In this document: positions 46,135 through 54,518 of the stretch, one piece after another
How the letters are laid out: every line of letters starts with the position of its first letter
How positions within the stretch are numbered: position 1 is the stretch's first letter
From: an uncultured Prevotellaceae bacterium
GTDB taxonomy: Bacteria > Bacteroidota > Bacteroidia > Bacteroidales > Muribaculaceae
Reading direction: 5' to 3'
Assembly (NCBI GenBank): GCA_900319525.1
Contig: ONOU01000016.1
Coordinates: 1 to 54,518 of the forward strand
Length of the DNA: 54,518 nt
Translations under genes and position numbers: made by a program
Notes under the pieces: model-generated
The model's input: only the letters and a program-made list of their open reading frames with translations
Databases searched by the model: none
What the model was told of the DNA's origin: nothing

Positions 46135-48390
46135 ATGAAAAAGACCTTACTGACGGTTGCCTCACTGATGGCAACCCTCGTTGTGGCGGCACAGCCCGCT
46201 GCAACCGACACGGTACCCACAATCGACTTGAGCGAGGTGGAGGTACTGGGCACACGTGCATCAAGCACGACTCCCGTAGCGTTTACTAACATCACAGGCC
46301 AGCAACTGGCGGCCCAGAACCACGGACTGGACATCCCGTTCCTGTTGACGATGACGCCGAGCGTGATCACTACCAGTGACGCGGGCGCCGGCGTGGGCTA
46401 CACGTCGATGCGCGTGCGTGGCACCGATGCCACGCGCATCAACATCACCGTCAACGACATCCCCATGAACGATGCCGAGAGTCATAGCATCTACTGGGTG
46501 AACACGCCCGACTTTGCCTCGTCGGTGCGCGACATTCAGGTACAGCGCGGCGTGGGCACATCGACCAATGGCTCTGGAGCCTTTGGCGCTAGTGTGAACA
46601 TGCGCACCCAGGGCTTCTCGCGTGAGGCGTTTTCCGAGCTGTCGGGCAGCTACGGCTCGTTTAATACCAACAAGGAGACCCTGCGAGTGGGCAGTGGCGT
46701 GCTGGGCGACCACTGGGCCGTCGAGGCCCGTCTGTCGCACATCGGCAGTGACGGCTACCGCGACCGTGCCAGCAGCAAGCTGGTGAGCTACTTTGGCCAA
46801 GTGGGCTACTTCAACGACCAGACGTCGGTGAGGTTCATCACCTTTGGCGGCAGCGAGGACACTTATCACGCCTGGGACGGCATCAGCCGCGATGACCTCA
46901 AGGACAACCGCACCTACAATCCCAATGGCGAGATCAAGCACGACGGCAAGGTGACGGGTTTCTATAAGGACCAGAAAGACATTTACCGTCAGACCCACTA
47001 CCAGCTCATCGGTAACCACACCTTCAATCCCGAGTGGAAGCTCAATGTGGCGCTGCACTACACCGACGGCTACGGTTACTATCAGGAGTACAAGAACGCC
47101 CGCACCCTCAAGGAGTATGGCCTGGAGCCTGTCGTGACGGCGCAGGGTACCAGCAAGAAGGCCAGCCTGGTGCGCAAGAAGTGTGTGGAGAGCGGCTTTG
47201 GCGGCGCAGTGTTCTCGCTGCAATACACTGGTGAGCGGCTGGCTGCCACGCTGGGTGGCGGCATCAACCGCTACAGCAACGACCACTATGGCAACGTCAT
47301 CTGGGTCGAGAATTACACCAGCCCGCTGGCTCCCGACCATGAGTATTACCGCAACAATGGCCGCAAGACCGATTATAATATTTATATCAAGGGCAATTAC
47401 ATGATCACCAGCGGATTGAGCGCGTTTGCCGACTTGCAGTACCGTCACATCGGCTACCGCATCACCGGCAATAACGACAAGTGGGACTGGACCGCCAGCC
47501 CCGAGCGCTTGCAGGCGCTCGACGTGGACGAGCCGTTTGACTTCTTCAATCCCAAGGCCGGCCTCAACTGGCAGATCAATCGCGGTAACCGCGTCTATGC
47601 CTCGTTTGCCGTGGCCCAGAAGGAACCCACCCGCAACAATTATACCGACGGCCTCTTCCTCAAGCATCCCACGCGCGAGAGACTCTATGACTGGGAGCTG
47701 GGTTACGAGTTCCGTAGCGGCAACTTCAGCGCCGGCGCCAATTTCTACTACATGGATTACACCGACCAGCTCGTGCTCAACGGCAAGATCAACGAGATCG
47801 GCGAATTGATGGCCGAGAACGTCCCCGACAGCTACCGCATGGGTGTCGAGCTCACCGCTGGCTACCGCTTTGCCCCGTGGCTGCGCTGGGACGTGAATGC
47901 GACCTTCAGCCGCAACCGCATCAAGGACTATGTGGGCTATGTGAGCGACTATAACGCCGACACGTGGGATGACATGTGGTCTCAGACCGAGATCCACGCT
48001 GGCAGCACCACCATCGCGTTCTCGCCCAGTGTGACCGTGGGCAGCGTGATCGCTGTGGACTACAAGGGCTTCACGGCCAGCTTGCAGTCGCAGTATGTGT
48101 CGCGTCAGTACCTGGACAACTTCGAGCGCAAGGAGGATTCGCTCGATCCCTACTTTGTCAACAACCTTGACGTGGCCTATACGTTCAACTTGCGCCACAT
48201 GCGCAGCATCACCGTGGGTGCTACGGTCTATAACCTGTTCAACGAGAAGTATGAGACCAACGGCTACTCGATGACCAGCGCCCTGTATCCCGGCGGCAGC
48301 AAGGCTGGCCAGTACACCCTGTACAGCGATCCCCGCTTCTATCCCATGGCGGGCATCAATGCACTGGGTCACGTGACCTTGCGATTCTAG
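46135..48390 (+). CDS. TonB-dependent receptor for thiamine compounds
   Basis: About 751 aa; signal peptide KKTLLTVASLMATLVVAAQP. The plug shows EVEVLGTRASSTTPVAFTNI, VGYTSMRVRGTDATRINITV and RGVGTSTNGSGAFGASVNMR. The barrel follows, with KEPTRNNYTDG and FNEKYETNGYSMTS, ending GHVTLRF (aromatic last strand). The frame is open from 46045, but that part is the riboswitch; the ATG at 46135 starts the signal peptide. Placement between a TPP riboswitch and pnuT makes thiamine, or a thiamine phosphate or precursor, the likely cargo. Repressed by intracellular TPP. Confidence 0.9.
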   Translation: MKKTLLTVASLMATLVVAAQPAATDTVPTIDLSEVEVLGTRASSTTPVAFTNITGQQLAAQNHGLDIPFLLTMTPSVITTSDAGAGVGYTSMRVRGTDATRINITVNDIPMNDAESHSIYWVNTPDFASSVRDIQVQRGVGTSTNGSGAFGASVNMRTQGFSREAFSELSGSYGSFNTNKETLRVGSGVLGDHWAVEARLSHIGSDGYRDRASSKLVSYFGQVGYFNDQTSVRFITFGGSEDTYHAWDGISRDDLKDNRTYNPNGEIKHDGKVTGFYKDQKDIYRQTHYQLIGNHTFNPEWKLNVALHYTDGYGYYQEYKNARTLKEYGLEPVVTAQGTSKKASLVRKKCVESGFGGAVFSLQYTGERLAATLGGGINRYSNDHYGNVIWVENYTSPLAPDHEYYRNNGRKTDYNIYIKGNYMITSGLSAFADLQYRHIGYRITGNNDKWDWTASPERLQALDVDEPFDFFNPKAGLNWQINRGNRVYASFAVAQKEPTRNNYTDGLFLKHPTRERLYDWELGYEFRSGNFSAGANFYYMDYTDQLVLNGKINEIGELMAENVPDSYRMGVELTAGYRFAPWLRWDVNATFSRNRIKDYVGYVSDYNADTWDDMWSQTEIHAGSTTIAFSPSVTVGSVIAVDYKGFTASLQSQYVSRQYLDNFERKEDSLDPYFVNNLDVAYTFNLRHMRSITVGATVYNLFNEKYETNGYSMTSALYPGGSKAGQYTLYSDPRFYPMAGINALGHVTLRF

Positions 48391-48410
48391 GTTATCTAGA
48401 AAATCTAGAC
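48387..48410. repeat. CTAGA microrepeats
   Basis: Three CTAG(A/G) copies right after the receptor stop, in the gap before pnuT. Confidence 0.7.
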
Positions 48411-48434
48411 AAAACGCTTATCTAATCAACAGCG

Positions 48435-49061
48435 ATGATGGAAACGATTGTGCAGTATTTTCAGGAGTTCACCTGGGTCAAGGCCATCGACATGGCTGGC
48501 CTGGTGATAGGACTCGTCTACCTGTGGCTGGAGTTCAAGGCGAGCATCTGGCTGTGGCTGCTCGGTGTCATCATGCCCATTGTTCATGGCTACCTGTACT
48601 GGGAGCGTGGCCTGTATGCCGACTTCGGCATGGAGATTTATTATGTCGCTGCCGCCATCTATGGCTACGTGATGTGGCGGTGGGCACGGGCCCGCGGTGA
48701 GGCAGGGCAGGAGCAGGCCGAGCGCCCTGTCACCCGTTTCCCGTTGCGGCAGGTGTTGCCTGCTGCTCTCGTGGGGCTGGCGTTGTGGGCGTTGATTTAC
48801 TGGATTCTCGTCAGGTTCACCGACAGCACCGTCCCCTTGTGTGACAGTTTCACCACCGCCCTGAGCATGGTGGGCATGTGGGCGCTGGCCCAGAAGTATG
48901 CCGAGCAATGGCTCATATGGTTGGTTGTGGATGCCGTGTGCACCGTCCTTTACATCTACAAGCAGATTCCCTTCACGGCCTGCCTCTATGCCTTCTACAC
49001 CGTCATCGCCGTGCTGGGCTACTTCAAGTGGCTCCGCATGATTCCCGCATCAGACAACTAA
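48435..49061 (+). CDS. pnuT: PnuT thiamine transporter (PnuC family)
   Basis: Inner-membrane facilitator of the PnuC family, 208 aa, with about seven hydrophobic segments. Typical features: YLWLEFKASIWLWLLGV, YWERGLYADFGMEIYYVAAA, YGYVMWRWA, MVGMWALAQKYAEQWLIWLV and VCTVLYIYKQIPFTACLYAFYTV. Because it lies behind a TPP riboswitch and a TonB receptor, thiamine (PnuT) is preferred over nicotinamide riboside (PnuC). The thiamine pyrophosphokinase often found next to it is absent; a convergent helicase follows. Confidence 0.88.
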   Translation: MMETIVQYFQEFTWVKAIDMAGLVIGLVYLWLEFKASIWLWLLGVIMPIVHGYLYWERGLYADFGMEIYYVAAAIYGYVMWRWARARGEAGQEQAERPVTRFPLRQVLPAALVGLALWALIYWILVRFTDSTVPLCDSFTTALSMVGMWALAQKYAEQWLIWLVVDAVCTVLYIYKQIPFTACLYAFYTVIAVLGYFKWLRMIPASDN

Positions 49062-49083
49062 TCTCCATTCTTCAAATAACATA

Positions 49084-49142
49084 AACAACTTGAATACAAC
49101 AATGACAACTTATTTTGTTGTTGATGTTGTATTCAAGTTGTT
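49084..49142. terminator. Bidirectional terminator between pnuT and the helicase
   Basis: Perfect 18-bp arms: 49084-49101 and 49125-49142 around a 23-base, partly pairing loop. It lies between convergent genes. Its ACAAC/GTTGT-rich sequence resembles the repeats at 24185 and 33537. Confidence 0.7.
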
Positions 49143-49163
49143 TTGTTGTTTGATAAATAGGGG

Positions 49164-51086
49164 TCAGGCGTGGCCGCGCACGTGCTGGATGTAGTCGTAC
49201 AGGCGCTTGTAGAAGGGGTGGCGGGTCATGGTGGGGGCATCGCCCAGGATGAAGAGTTTCATGCGGGCGCGGGTGATGGCTACGTTCATGCGGCGCAGGT
49301 CGCGCAGGAAACCGATCTGTCCCGTGTCGTTAGCTCGCACCAGCGAGATGAGCACCACGTCACGCTCCTGGCCCTGGAAGCCATCGACGGTGTTCACTGT
49401 GATCAGGTGGCGGAAGGGCTTGAAGAATGCGCGTTTCTTGATCAGGCGCTTCAGGTACTGCACCTGGGCACGGTAGGGCGAGATGATGCCAACGTCGATG
49501 CGGTCATCCAGGATGCGCTGCTTGCCCACGCGCTGGAAATAAATCTGCAGCAGGCTCAGCGTCAAGTTGGCCTCGCCCTTGTTGATGCGACCGAAGGTCT
49601 CCCCCACAAACTTTTCCCTGAAATCGTTCTGCTCGTCCTCGCCCAGCTCGATGGTCGAGGTGTCGAACCACAAGATGGGCGCGTCGCCCTCGTGGATCAG
49701 GCGGTGGGCGACCTCTGGTGCCGATTTCATTTGTCCGTGGTAGAAGTAGTCACTGCTGAACTGCATGATCTCGTCATTCATTCGGTACTGCACCTCCAGC
49801 AGCGACACGCATTCGGGCTTGTTCTCGACGATGCGCTCCATGAGCGTCTTGCCCAGTCCGCCCTTCAAGGCTTCGAGGCTCTTGACGGTGGGTGGCAGCT
49901 GGCAGTGGTCACCGGCCAGAATCACGCGGCTTGCCCGTCGGATGGGAATCCAGCAGGCCGCCTCGAGTGCCTGGGCGGCCTCGTCGATGAAGACGGTGCC
50001 GAACCGCTTGCCGTCGAGCAGCTTGTTGCCCGCCCCCACAAGGGTGGAGGCGATGACGCGCACCTGCCCGAAGATGTCGTTGTTGATGCGCACCTCGAGC
50101 TCCACGGCCAGTTCCTTGAGGCGTTCGATTTTCTGGTGGAAATGTTCGGCCTTTTCCCGTCGGCGCCGCCTCATCTCACGCATGTCGCGCCTCACCTGCC
50201 ACAGCTTGGGATAGTCGGGGTGGTCGGCAAAGCGGTGCTCATAGGTGAAACTCAGCATCTTGTCGTTGACGCGTGTGGGATTGCCGATGCGCAGCACTGG
50301 TATGCCGCAATCGACCAGCTTCTCGCTGATCCAGTCCACGGCGGTGTTGCTCTGGGCACACACGAGCACCTGCGTCTCGCGCATGAGGGTCTCGTTGATG
50401 GCCTCGACCAGGGTCGTCGTCTTGCCCGTACCGGGAGGCCCGTGCAGCACGCGCACGTCCTTGGCCCGCAGCACGTCGTTCACAGCCCGCTCCTGGCTGC
50501 TGTTGAGCCAAGGGAACCGCATTGCTTCAAAGGTGAACGTCCCGGCGTGCTGGTGACTGTAGAACAGGTCGCGCAGGTAGGCTAGGCGTGTGCCCTTGGC
50601 GTTGATGACACGTTCCAGGGCATCAAACATGATGCGGTAGCTCGTCTCATCAAAGAACAGCTGCACGCCCACCGCCACCTCGGCATTCTGTAACTCGAGT
50701 GTGTGGCCCTCGGGGATGGCGATGACCATGCGGTCCCCGTCCACATAGGAGACCGTTCCCGTGAAGTTGAAATAGCGGATGCCGCTGGCTCGTTTCAAGT
50801 CGCCCTCGGGGGCTTCGGCCCTGAAAAACACGACGGGCTTGCCGTACTCGAAGTTATGGTCTATCTCCTCGTCGGCCTTGCGTGTGACCTCGATACAGTA
50901 CTGGTTCAGCGAGTTGTAGTAGGTGCGTCCCATGCTCAGCGGGTACCACGCGTCGCCGCGTGTCACCTGCCGTGCCAGGCCCATGTTCTGCGTGTGCAGG
51001 CGATAAGCCTCTTTCTCCTCCTGGTATTCTACCCGGAGCAGCTCCCGTTGCATCAGCAACTGTGCTATGGACGACGTGTTACTCAT
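49164..51086 (-). CDS. UPF1/SMUBP2-like superfamily 1 DNA/RNA helicase
   Basis: A 640-residue ATP-dependent helicase. The N-terminal ~190 residues form the stalk/beta-barrel typical of IGHMBP2-like proteins (YWYPLSMGRT-type segment, FNFTGTVSYVDGDRMVIAIP). Motif Q/I: WLNSSQERAVNDVL and HGPPGTGKTTTLVEA. Ia: VCAQSNTAVD. II: VFIDEAAQALEAACW. III: LAGDHCQLPPTVKS. IV-VI: GIISPYRAQVQYL, VNTVDGFQGQERDVVLISLV, and RRMNVAITRAR. Full length for the bacterial branch. A TACTTTTG promoter box lies about 23 bases before its ATG. Probably housekeeping nucleic-acid metabolism. Confidence 0.93.
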   Translation of the reverse strand: MSNTSSIAQLLMQRELLRVEYQEEKEAYRLHTQNMGLARQVTRGDAWYPLSMGRTYYNSLNQYCIEVTRKADEEIDHNFEYGKPVVFFRAEAPEGDLKRASGIRYFNFTGTVSYVDGDRMVIAIPEGHTLELQNAEVAVGVQLFFDETSYRIMFDALERVINAKGTRLAYLRDLFYSHQHAGTFTFEAMRFPWLNSSQERAVNDVLRAKDVRVLHGPPGTGKTTTLVEAINETLMRETQVLVCAQSNTAVDWISEKLVDCGIPVLRIGNPTRVNDKMLSFTYEHRFADHPDYPKLWQVRRDMREMRRRRREKAEHFHQKIERLKELAVELEVRINNDIFGQVRVIASTLVGAGNKLLDGKRFGTVFIDEAAQALEAACWIPIRRASRVILAGDHCQLPPTVKSLEALKGGLGKTLMERIVENKPECVSLLEVQYRMNDEIMQFSSDYFYHGQMKSAPEVAHRLIHEGDAPILWFDTSTIELGEDEQNDFREKFVGETFGRINKGEANLTLSLLQIYFQRVGKQRILDDRIDVGIISPYRAQVQYLKRLIKKRAFFKPFRHLITVNTVDGFQGQERDVVLISLVRANDTGQIGFLRDLRRMNVAITRARMKLFILGDAPTMTRHPFYKRLYDYIQHVRGHA

Positions 51087-51108
51087 CTACTCGTGACTTT
51101 TTCGGCCA

Positions 51109-51116
51109 CAAAAGTA
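51109..51116 (-). promoter_or_regulatory. -7 element of the helicase promoter
   Basis: TACTTTTG on the minus strand, 23 bases before the ATG at 51086. Confidence 0.5.
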
Positions 51117-51295
51117 ATCATTTTTTTCTCACCCTCGTCGATAACTCTATTAACTGTTTTGTTTGTTGTGTCGCCCCAACTGGGCTAATTGTTGCTGAAA
51201 TTGTTCCTTGTTCACAGGGGTTCCGCTTCGCTCCACCCTTGCCTATGCACTGGTCGCCCCATACGGGGCTCAGGAGGGGGTATAGAGGCCTTGTA
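51117..51295. other. Intergenic stretch with a GCCCC/GGGGC hairpin
   Basis: No gene. It contains a short GC hairpin (GCCCC 51256-51260, GGGGC 51265-51269) next to GGTTCCGCTTCGCTCCACCC, a sequence type I associate with dispersed intergenic repeats in Bacteroidales (from memory, unverified). Confidence 0.4.
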
Positions 51296-51850
51296 TTATT
51301 TCGGGTTGATGAGGTCTTGCAGGCGCTCGGTAATCTCAATGTCGCGGTTAGAATACCTCAAATAAGATCCTTTAAAATAAAAGTATAGGATTAGAGCAAC
51401 GAGAACGGCTTTTATCGACCAATTCACCAGATACGAAGGCCATTCGAGATCGGTGAAAGCGTAGGGGCCGCCAAGGCTGACAATTACTGCCAACATACAC
51501 ATGAGAGATGCCCTCCGGTCATTTTTCATTCGTTTTTCATGCTGTTGTAACAGCTGCTCTGGCGTCTCAAGTCTGTTCGTCGACTGAATAAACCGAAGAT
51601 TGTTCACAATTCCCCATGCCAGTATAGAACAAATAATCAATTCGAAACAAATTGCAACGATGTCGCCAACTTTACCACCTTGATATCTCGATGTGTAAAA
51701 GTAAACCCCGGCAGCTATGAAAAGGAGCAGGAATATCGTTAACCAACACACGGCTCGTTTTGCTTGTAACCGGCACACGCCTTTGATGACCTCAAACCAT
51801 TCATCTCTGCTCTTGTAATTCAGGTCTTCCAGTTTCTCGTTAAGATTCAT
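51296..51850 (-). CDS. Multi-pass membrane protein of unknown function
   Basis: About 184 aa from the ATG at 51850 (MNLNEKLEDLNYKSRDEWFE). Four hydrophobic segments in two pairs: AVCWLTIFLLLFIAAGVYFY and VGDIVAICFELIICSILAWG, then ASLMCMLAVIVSLGG and IKAVLVALILYFYFKGSYLR. A charged linker (ETPEQLLQQHEKRMKNDRR) separates the pairs. The frame continues to 51916, but the added residues do not look like a family start. I do not recognise the family; no operon partner. Confidence 0.6.
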   Translation of the reverse strand: MNLNEKLEDLNYKSRDEWFEVIKGVCRLQAKRAVCWLTIFLLLFIAAGVYFYTSRYQGGKVGDIVAICFELIICSILAWGIVNNLRFIQSTNRLETPEQLLQQHEKRMKNDRRASLMCMLAVIVSLGGPYAFTDLEWPSYLVNWSIKAVLVALILYFYFKGSYLRYSNRDIEITERLQDLINPK

Positions 51851-52070
51851 AATGATACTGATTGAAATGTTTGTTAGTATGCCCACAAAGTTAAGGTCAA
51901 TACACAAGATAATCAAGTTTTCCCCATATTAAATCAGGAAAACCGCATCAAAATCACATCGTATAGATTGACCAGAATGGTTAGAAGACGCCTGGATGGC
52001 GGGCGACCAATGGTATCCGTCCGAAGAAAGCCGTCTTGGAATTCTGATTGATAAGTTGTTGATAAAGGAA

Positions 52071-52108
52071 ACCGTCCGCAATGCCTATAAACAGGTGTTG
52101 CGGACGGT
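52071..52108. terminator. Terminator hairpin after the dockerin gene
   Basis: ACCGTCCGCAA (52071-52081) pairs with TTGCGGACGGT (52098-52108). It lies 49 bases past the stop at 52157 on the minus strand; TTTCC follows the stem rather than a long T run. Confidence 0.6.
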
Positions 52109-52156
52109 CGTTATTCGTCGCTATTTTATTTATATAGCGCGGATCAGCGGAAAAGA

Positions 52157-54373
52157 TTACTCAGGAAAATCAGGCAGAACTTCCTTTTTGGGCTCACAGG
52201 TCACCTCGCCAGTTTCAGGATTGAAGGTGATGTAGAAGCTGTAAACGCCAGTTTCAGGAATGGCAGTATACCAATATCCTTCTTCAGTCTTAGGCCATGA
52301 GATCTCCATATTACAGTCCTGAATAACCTTGAACTTGACATCAGTCCATTCGGTGAGGTAGCGACCCTCATAGGCCTTCCTGTAGATGCCGTCATCGCCC
52401 TTTTCCATCCGGTTTCCCTCGTCGTAGGGGTCTTCGCTGCCAAAGACGGCACCGGGGGTGCCAATCACAGTGTAAACGTGTGTCTTGGTCAAGACGCAGT
52501 TGATGCGCTCGGCTTCGGGGGCGTTGGGATTGAAGGTGATCATGATGTCATAAATACCCTGCTCAGGAACATTGACAACCCAGTTGTTGCCCTCGCCGAC
52601 GGGCCACTCATAGAGGCTGTAGTTGTGGTTGCCCACAATCTTGAGTTCAAAGTTGCCATCCAACGCAACTTCGTTCTTGAACCAGTAATAAATGCCATCA
52701 GCACCCTTAGTCATCCTACCATCGTAATAGTTAACATTCCAGTCGCTGCCAATGACGCTCTCGGGGCCGACAACGGTATAAACCATCTCGGCATCGGTCC
52801 AATTACCGCTCAGCAGGTAGTCGATCAAGGTGGTGACATCACTGATGTCGATGTTGCCACTGCGGTTGCAGTCAGCAGCAAGGCTGTATGAGTTGTCACC
52901 TGTGAGCAGCATGTCGATCAGGGCAGTAACGTCCGAGATGTTTACATTACCATCCCTGTTCACATCACCTCTCATTACCTCGGGCACGAATTCCTGCGTG
53001 GTGAAAAGAGTTGACTCGGTCCAATCGGAAGTGCCAAAATGACCCACAGCCTGTACCTGAACCTCATACTCGGTTTCGGGAGTCAAGCCATCGATCGTGT
53101 AGTTGGTGGCATCCAGACCTTCAACAACAATCCAGTCGGGAACTTCCTGTGCGTCAGGAACGATCACTTCAATGTCATCAATATAGATGGCGAACTGGTC
53201 ATGGCTGTCATAGTGACGGAAGGCGATATGACCCATACCCTCATAGGCACTCAGGTCAATCTCAATGTCCTCGGAATCATCACCGGGAACGATGTTGTCC
53301 TGAAGCATGATGAACTCGTCAACAGATTCCCACTCAGCGTTGGGGCATACATAGACAGCAATCTTGTCGGGGTAACTAGCCGACTTGTTCCAAGTCTTGA
53401 ACTTGAGTGTACCACCCAGCGAAACGGCCGGTGTAACCAGCCAGTTGTCGGGGGTGAGAGCCTGATAGTTATAGTAGCTTGCCGAGAAGAAGCAAGCATC
53501 CATTTGAGTGTCATCGGAGTAGCTCACACCCCAGTTGTTGCCATCACCATCGGCATCATAATTTACGAAGCCTTGAATTTGGCTCTGGTATTGATCAGCG
53601 GGAAGATCCCACAACTTACTAATGAAAGCGGGGTCAACATAGGGGCGATAACGCAGGTTCCAACCCATGTCATCGTTGTCCGTCCAAGCAATGTCGGCCG
53701 AGGTAGCAGCGGGAACTGCATTCAGTGCCTCGGGAATGGTCAATGCCTGACCCTCGACGGGAATAGTCAATGTAACACCGTCATTATCGCCAAAGAGGCT
53801 GAGGGTGAAAACGTAGTTGTAACCCGCTTCAAAGACAAAATCGTCGGCACGACCTTTATCGGGTCCTTCATCGGATGCAATCCAAACCCTGTCACCAGCA
53901 GTGGGATTGGTGATGCAATAGTCATAGGTCCCAGCAGGAATGGTGATTGTGATGCTGTTGTTGCTCACCACATTGGTAGTGCTCAGGTCACCGTCAGCAT
54001 TCTCGGGAATCTTGTACTCAAATTGGTCGTACACACTTGCATCGGCTGATCCACTGGTTGTCAGTCCTCCGGTTGCCTGGAAAATGGTGCCATAGGCAGT
54101 AGCGTCGGCATCGAGCAGCATCTGATAGCCACTACCATCTTCCCAAAGGTCACCAGCGGTGAGTGTTACCTGGGCCATGCCATCGGGGACGTCGGCACGC
54201 AATACCGCCTTGAGGCGCATGGCCTTCGTAAGGCTGGCCTTTAATGGCTGTTTCTTGACGGTTACAGACTTCATGGTCTTGTAAGCGTCTGATACATAAA
54301 CTTTTTCTTGTGCTTGCATTGATGATAAACTCAATGCAGCAGCAAGACCTAAAAGAAATAATTTAGTCTGCAT
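52157..54373 (-). CDS. Secreted DUF2436 / cleaved-adhesin / FnIII / dockerin protein
   Basis: A 738-residue exported protein. Signal peptide KLFLLGLAAALSLSSMQAQ. Then a DUF2436-like gingipain-type region (TAGDLWEDGSGYQMLLDADA, about 70-215), a choice-of-anchor J/cleaved-adhesin domain (about 225-410, including FFSASYYNYQALTPDNWLVT and AIYIDDIEVIV), and an FnIII-like segment (LDATNYTIDGLTPETEYEVQ). Two dockerin repeats follow (GDVNRDGNVNISDVTALIDM and ADCNRSGNIDISDVTTLIDY, about 470-525). Two C-terminal repeats begin VYTVVGPE and VYTVIGTP and resemble SusE/SusF-type binding modules. No catalytic domain is evident. A surface adhesin or binding protein is likely; the dockerin suggests a calcium-stabilised docking module. 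No T9SS C-terminal signal was recognised. Confidence 0.8.
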   Translation of the reverse strand: MQTKLFLLGLAAALSLSSMQAQEKVYVSDAYKTMKSVTVKKQPLKASLTKAMRLKAVLRADVPDGMAQVTLTAGDLWEDGSGYQMLLDADATAYGTIFQATGGLTTSGSADASVYDQFEYKIPENADGDLSTTNVVSNNSITITIPAGTYDYCITNPTAGDRVWIASDEGPDKGRADDFVFEAGYNYVFTLSLFGDNDGVTLTIPVEGQALTIPEALNAVPAATSADIAWTDNDDMGWNLRYRPYVDPAFISKLWDLPADQYQSQIQGFVNYDADGDGNNWGVSYSDDTQMDACFFSASYYNYQALTPDNWLVTPAVSLGGTLKFKTWNKSASYPDKIAVYVCPNAEWESVDEFIMLQDNIVPGDDSEDIEIDLSAYEGMGHIAFRHYDSHDQFAIYIDDIEVIVPDAQEVPDWIVVEGLDATNYTIDGLTPETEYEVQVQAVGHFGTSDWTESTLFTTQEFVPEVMRGDVNRDGNVNISDVTALIDMLLTGDNSYSLAADCNRSGNIDISDVTTLIDYLLSGNWTDAEMVYTVVGPESVIGSDWNVNYYDGRMTKGADGIYYWFKNEVALDGNFELKIVGNHNYSLYEWPVGEGNNWVVNVPEQGIYDIMITFNPNAPEAERINCVLTKTHVYTVIGTPGAVFGSEDPYDEGNRMEKGDDGIYRKAYEGRYLTEWTDVKFKVIQDCNMEISWPKTEEGYWYTAIPETGVYSFYITFNPETGEVTCEPKKEVLPDFPE

Positions 54374-54518
54374 AGGCTTTTAATAATAAACACGAATTAA
54401 AATTAAATGATTATTTCGCCTCATTGCTGTCCACTAAAAATTGTGGACGGTTAATAAATAAAATTTTCAAACAAACTCGGTTCACTTGAACCATTGAGCT
54501 CTTTGACATTATTGAAAT
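54374..54518. other. Upstream region of the dockerin gene
   Basis: AT-rich with a GTCCAC/GTGGAC hairpin (about 54429-54447). No gene and no exact consensus promoter was recognised before the window ends. Confidence 0.4.

Noticed and set aside
46261-48372. 703-codon antisense frame opposite the thiamine TonB receptor
   Set aside because: Composition-driven shadow; the plus strand has signal peptide, plug and barrel motifs and a riboswitch. Similar long shadows opposite cbiP (14841-16088) and the helicase (49170-50585) are rejected for the same reason.

Overview
The window looks like chromosome of a member of the Bacteroidales (Prevotellaceae/Muribaculaceae-like). Many genes are preceded by the Bacteroidetes promoter form TTG-N19/20-TAnnTTTG. 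The proteins are typical of the group: TonB-dependent receptors, lipoproteins, FGE-sulfatase and Fib_succ_major (FISUMP) domains, and a dockerin protein. Coding density is high and base composition is moderate, with an AT-richer accessory segment at about 24.2-30 kb.

Left flank (1-9.6 kb): a tyrosine recombinase with a clean promoter, a structured GC-rich non-coding segment, and a short oxidoreductase run (aldo/keto reductase, SDR, truncated flavodoxin-family gene). Next come an FKBP isomerase with a DUF5131 protein, a decayed winged-helix gene carrying an 11-bp repeat array, a tRNA-Lys with an odd T-loop, a NADAR-like protein and a truncated WYL-type regulator. A minus-strand rod-shaped non-coding RNA (possibly 6S-like) with its own promoter and terminator lies at 8.65-8.92 kb. 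Beside it are a metallophosphoesterase fragment and a 186-bp tandem repeat.

A 1073-residue multi-cofactor oxidoreductase (9.7-12.9 kb) is followed by most of an anaerobic-type cobalamin pathway. The plus-strand genes are cbiA (frameshifted), a PduO-type adenosyltransferase, cbiP, cobD-like and cbiB. The minus-strand run cobS-cobC-cobU-cobT makes and attaches the lower ligand. btuF and btuC encode vitamin uptake, with no ATPase beside them. The corrin ring enzymes lie at 33.6-40.0 kb as four fusion proteins: CobJ-CbiC, CbiE-CbiT, CbiG-CobM and CobK-CbiD. Upstream of these, an AdoCbl riboswitch leads a TonB receptor, a lipoprotein CbiK-type chelatase and a second TonB receptor. Not seen here: CbiL/CobI, uroporphyrinogen methyltransferase and BtuD.

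A 9.3-kb accessory island (24.2-33.6 kb) splits the cobalamin locus and is flanked by two same-orientation copies of a ~95-bp palindromic repeat. It holds a DUF4160 (broken)/DUF2442 pair, a lipoprotein with a nonsense codon, two FGE-domain proteins and two small proteins. It also holds a DNA-binding-type protein behind a strong inverted-repeat operator, and a membrane Ser/Thr kinase next to a catalytically dead paralogue, both ending in the same predicted extracytoplasmic domain.

Right flank: a TPP riboswitch diverges from the AdoCbl riboswitch and leads a TonB receptor and PnuT (thiamine uptake). Then come a bidirectional terminator, a UPF1-like SF1 helicase, a membrane protein, and a secreted DUF2436/cleaved-adhesin/FnIII/dockerin protein. 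All calls come from reading the sequence; no database search was run.
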